Shown piece by piece: positions 62,849 through 64,000 of a DNA stretch of 64,000 bases. The notes under the pieces are model-generated. The model searched no databases. It saw only the letters and a program-made list of their open reading frames with translations, and had not been told where the DNA came from. Each line of letters opens with the position of its first letter. Position 1 is the stretch's first letter. The stretch lies in NCBI GenBank assembly GCA_016926235.1, contig JAFGOZ010000220.1, forward strand, positions 62,001 to 126,000. Reading direction: 5' to 3'. The stretch is from Bacteroidales bacterium (GTDB lineage Bacteria > Bacteroidota > Bacteroidia > Bacteroidales > UBA10428). The translations under genes and the position numbers were made by a program.

Positions 62849-63754
62849 TTAATTTTTAATGGAATATATTACTTTTCCTGTAGTAATTTCTTTCTTTACA
62901 ATTTTTGCAATAGAATCATTAAAGTGAAATGGATCCTCAAAATTATCTTTATTCTTTGTTATATCATTTGGATAATCAAAATCGTAAACAGTTCCAGTAC
63001 CCGCTAAATCTTCTTTAAATTTAAATTCGTATTTTTCCAAATGAAAATCTTTCACTCTTTTTTGCAATTCAATATGAGTTGGAGGAATATAAAAAATTAA
63101 TTTTATTCCATTCGTTTTGCAGTATTCAGAGATATGTGCAAGTTCTCTGGAATAATAATCCGGATAGGCGTATTTTTCGTAAAACATTTTTGCCCTGTTT
63201 AGCTGAAAATCCCAAAAATCTTTCTTTGACATATTGGGCTTATTTCTTTCTATTTTGTCTTTTACAAAAAGATTCTTGATAATTAGAAGAGAAGATTCAA
63301 AAACGTACTTATTTGTAGAATATGAGAAAAAATTAGCTGTTCTTTCTAAAGTTTCCTCTACCCAAAAACTCTTATTAAAAGCATTGTAAAGGTTAAAATT
63401 AATACCAATAATAACAGTATCCAGTTCAACAGTTTTTGATGCAAACCAAAACGTCTGAATAATTTCTTTTATGCTTCCTCCGCCATATGATAGATTGCTC
63501 CATTCAGAAGGGTTAAACTGCTTTGCAAGTGCATTAGTTCTTGAATCTCCCAAAAGAATATTATGGGTCGGAGCGTTTTGAAAATGCAATATCTGATACA
63601 AATGAGGCTCAACAGAGCACGCTATATCAGATTTTTTATCTATACTAATAACCGAATAACCGTAATAACTGTAAGGGTCTATCAACAATATCAGCACCAA
63701 ATAAGTACAGAAAGGAGTAATAAAAAAGAGAGATTTTTTAATAAATTTCCACAT
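62849..63754 (-). CDS. membrane-anchored SGNH-like protein (polysaccharide acylation partner)
   Basis: The protein has about 301 residues. I placed the start at the ATG at 63754 because the longer open frame overlaps the upstream acyltransferase gene in another frame. One N-terminal membrane segment (KSLFFITPFCTYLVLILLI) is followed by an extracytoplasmic domain with ILLGDSRTNAL (block I of SGNH hydrolases, Ser in GDSR) near residue 70, the glycine segment SYGGGS, and DPFHFND near the end, providing the Asp and His. The layout resembles AlgJ/AlgX or DltD-like proteins that accompany MBOAT acyltransferases. It starts eight bases after the MBOAT stop, supporting a two-gene acylation unit. Confidence 0.75.
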   Translation of the reverse strand: MWKFIKKSLFFITPFCTYLVLILLIDPYSYYGYSVISIDKKSDIACSVEPHLYQILHFQNAPTHNILLGDSRTNALAKQFNPSEWSNLSYGGGSIKEIIQTFWFASKTVELDTVIIGINFNLYNAFNKSFWVEETLERTANFFSYSTNKYVFESSLLIIKNLFVKDKIERNKPNMSKKDFWDFQLNRAKMFYEKYAYPDYYSRELAHISEYCKTNGIKLIFYIPPTHIELQKRVKDFHLEKYEFKFKEDLAGTGTVYDFDYPNDITKNKDNFEDPFHFNDSIAKIVKKEITTGKVIYSIKN

Positions 63755-63762
63755 AAATTTAA

Positions 63763-64000
63763 TCAGAATTGAAAATAAATAAAATCTTGTTGAACTCCAT
63801 TCATAGCAAAACACGAGATAATTAAAGCGTAATACAGTCCCCAGCGAAGCATTTTGGGAATGCGAATGCCACTTATTTCTAATGCATATTCTCTGTTTCT
63901 GTTAATCCACTCAATGAAGATGAAAATTATTAGAAAGAAAAATAAATACCAGATGTGCTTACCAGGATAAATTGAGCCAATATCTTTAACAGGAGATGTA
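63763..64000 (-). CDS. C-terminal part of an MBOAT-family O-acyltransferase (5' cut by window edge)
   Basis: An open frame enters from the window edge and ends at the TGA complement at 63763-63765. It encodes SIYPGKHIWYLFFFLIIFIF, then WINRNREYALEISG, then RWGLYYALIISCFAMNG, and ends in QQDFIYFQF. Two membrane segments and the terminal FIYFQF are characteristic of AlgI-like MBOAT enzymes, which move acetyl groups across the membrane to polysaccharides. The catalytic His lies outside the window. It begins the polysaccharide cluster and pairs with the SGNH-like gene. Confidence 0.8.
   Translation of the reverse strand, partial: TSPVKDIGSIYPGKHIWYLFFFLIIFIFIEWINRNREYALEISGIRIPKMLRWGLYYALIISCFAMNGVQQDFIYFQF

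Noticed and set aside
63755..63814. Longer start for the SGNH-like gene
   Set aside because: The extension lies in another frame of the MBOAT gene, which is clearly coding to 63763; the membrane segment starts after the ATG at 63754.

Overview
The window is chromosomal DNA of an AT-rich member of the Bacteroidota, probably Bacteroidales or a relative. The evidence is type IX secretion (T9SS) sorting domains on giant exported proteins, TTTG-N19/20-TAnnTTTG promoters, FISUMP and lamin-tail-domain proteins, a YfhO-family membrane protein, and SpoIIE phosphatases fused to TPR repeats. No rRNA, CRISPR array, insertion sequence or phage module was seen.

Layout. Bases 1-1.8 kb hold the end of an exported protein, a barrel-like protein and a glycerophosphodiester phosphodiesterase lipoprotein. 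Bases 2-14.2 kb are a block of secreted proteins: a 1900-residue adhesin-like protein, a small protein that is mostly a sorting domain, a one-module protein, and a 1795-residue protein with four copies of that module. Bases 14.2-23.9 kb hold a permease, asd, a lamin-tail-domain giant, a GH105 hydrolase and a metallophosphoesterase. Bases 24-33 kb hold tRNA-Arg(CCU), an acidic protein, a SiaC-like phosphoprotein, an MFS transporter, a caspase/barrel/FISUMP operon and a TPR-SpoIIE phosphatase. Bases 33-39 kb are housekeeping (radC, DUF3108, tsaB, YgjP-like protease, EEP hydrolase, alpha/beta hydrolase) plus an unrecognised protein whose N-terminus resembles an integrase arm domain.

Bases 39-47.7 kb are the arginine/proline block. 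carB is divergent from argR. Downstream of argR lies an overlapping operon of argG, a C_GCAxxG_C_C protein, argH, a degenerate glutamate-5-kinase paralog and proB. Bases 47.9-53.1 kb hold a second caspase-like protein, a lipoprotein and a multi-PAS hybrid histidine kinase.

Bases 53.3-64 kb are a surface polysaccharide cluster on the minus strand: MBOAT acyltransferase, SGNH-like protein, two-domain oxidoreductase, glycosyltransferase, heparinase II/III-like protein and YfhO. The last three genes occur twice in tandem, and the copies have decayed in complementary ways: one keeps the glycosyltransferase and YfhO, the other keeps only the heparinase-like gene. This reciprocal loss, the degenerate ProB partner, and the repeated module of the 8.4-14.2 kb proteins are the most notable observations.

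All functional calls come from reading motifs in the translated sequence; no database search was run.
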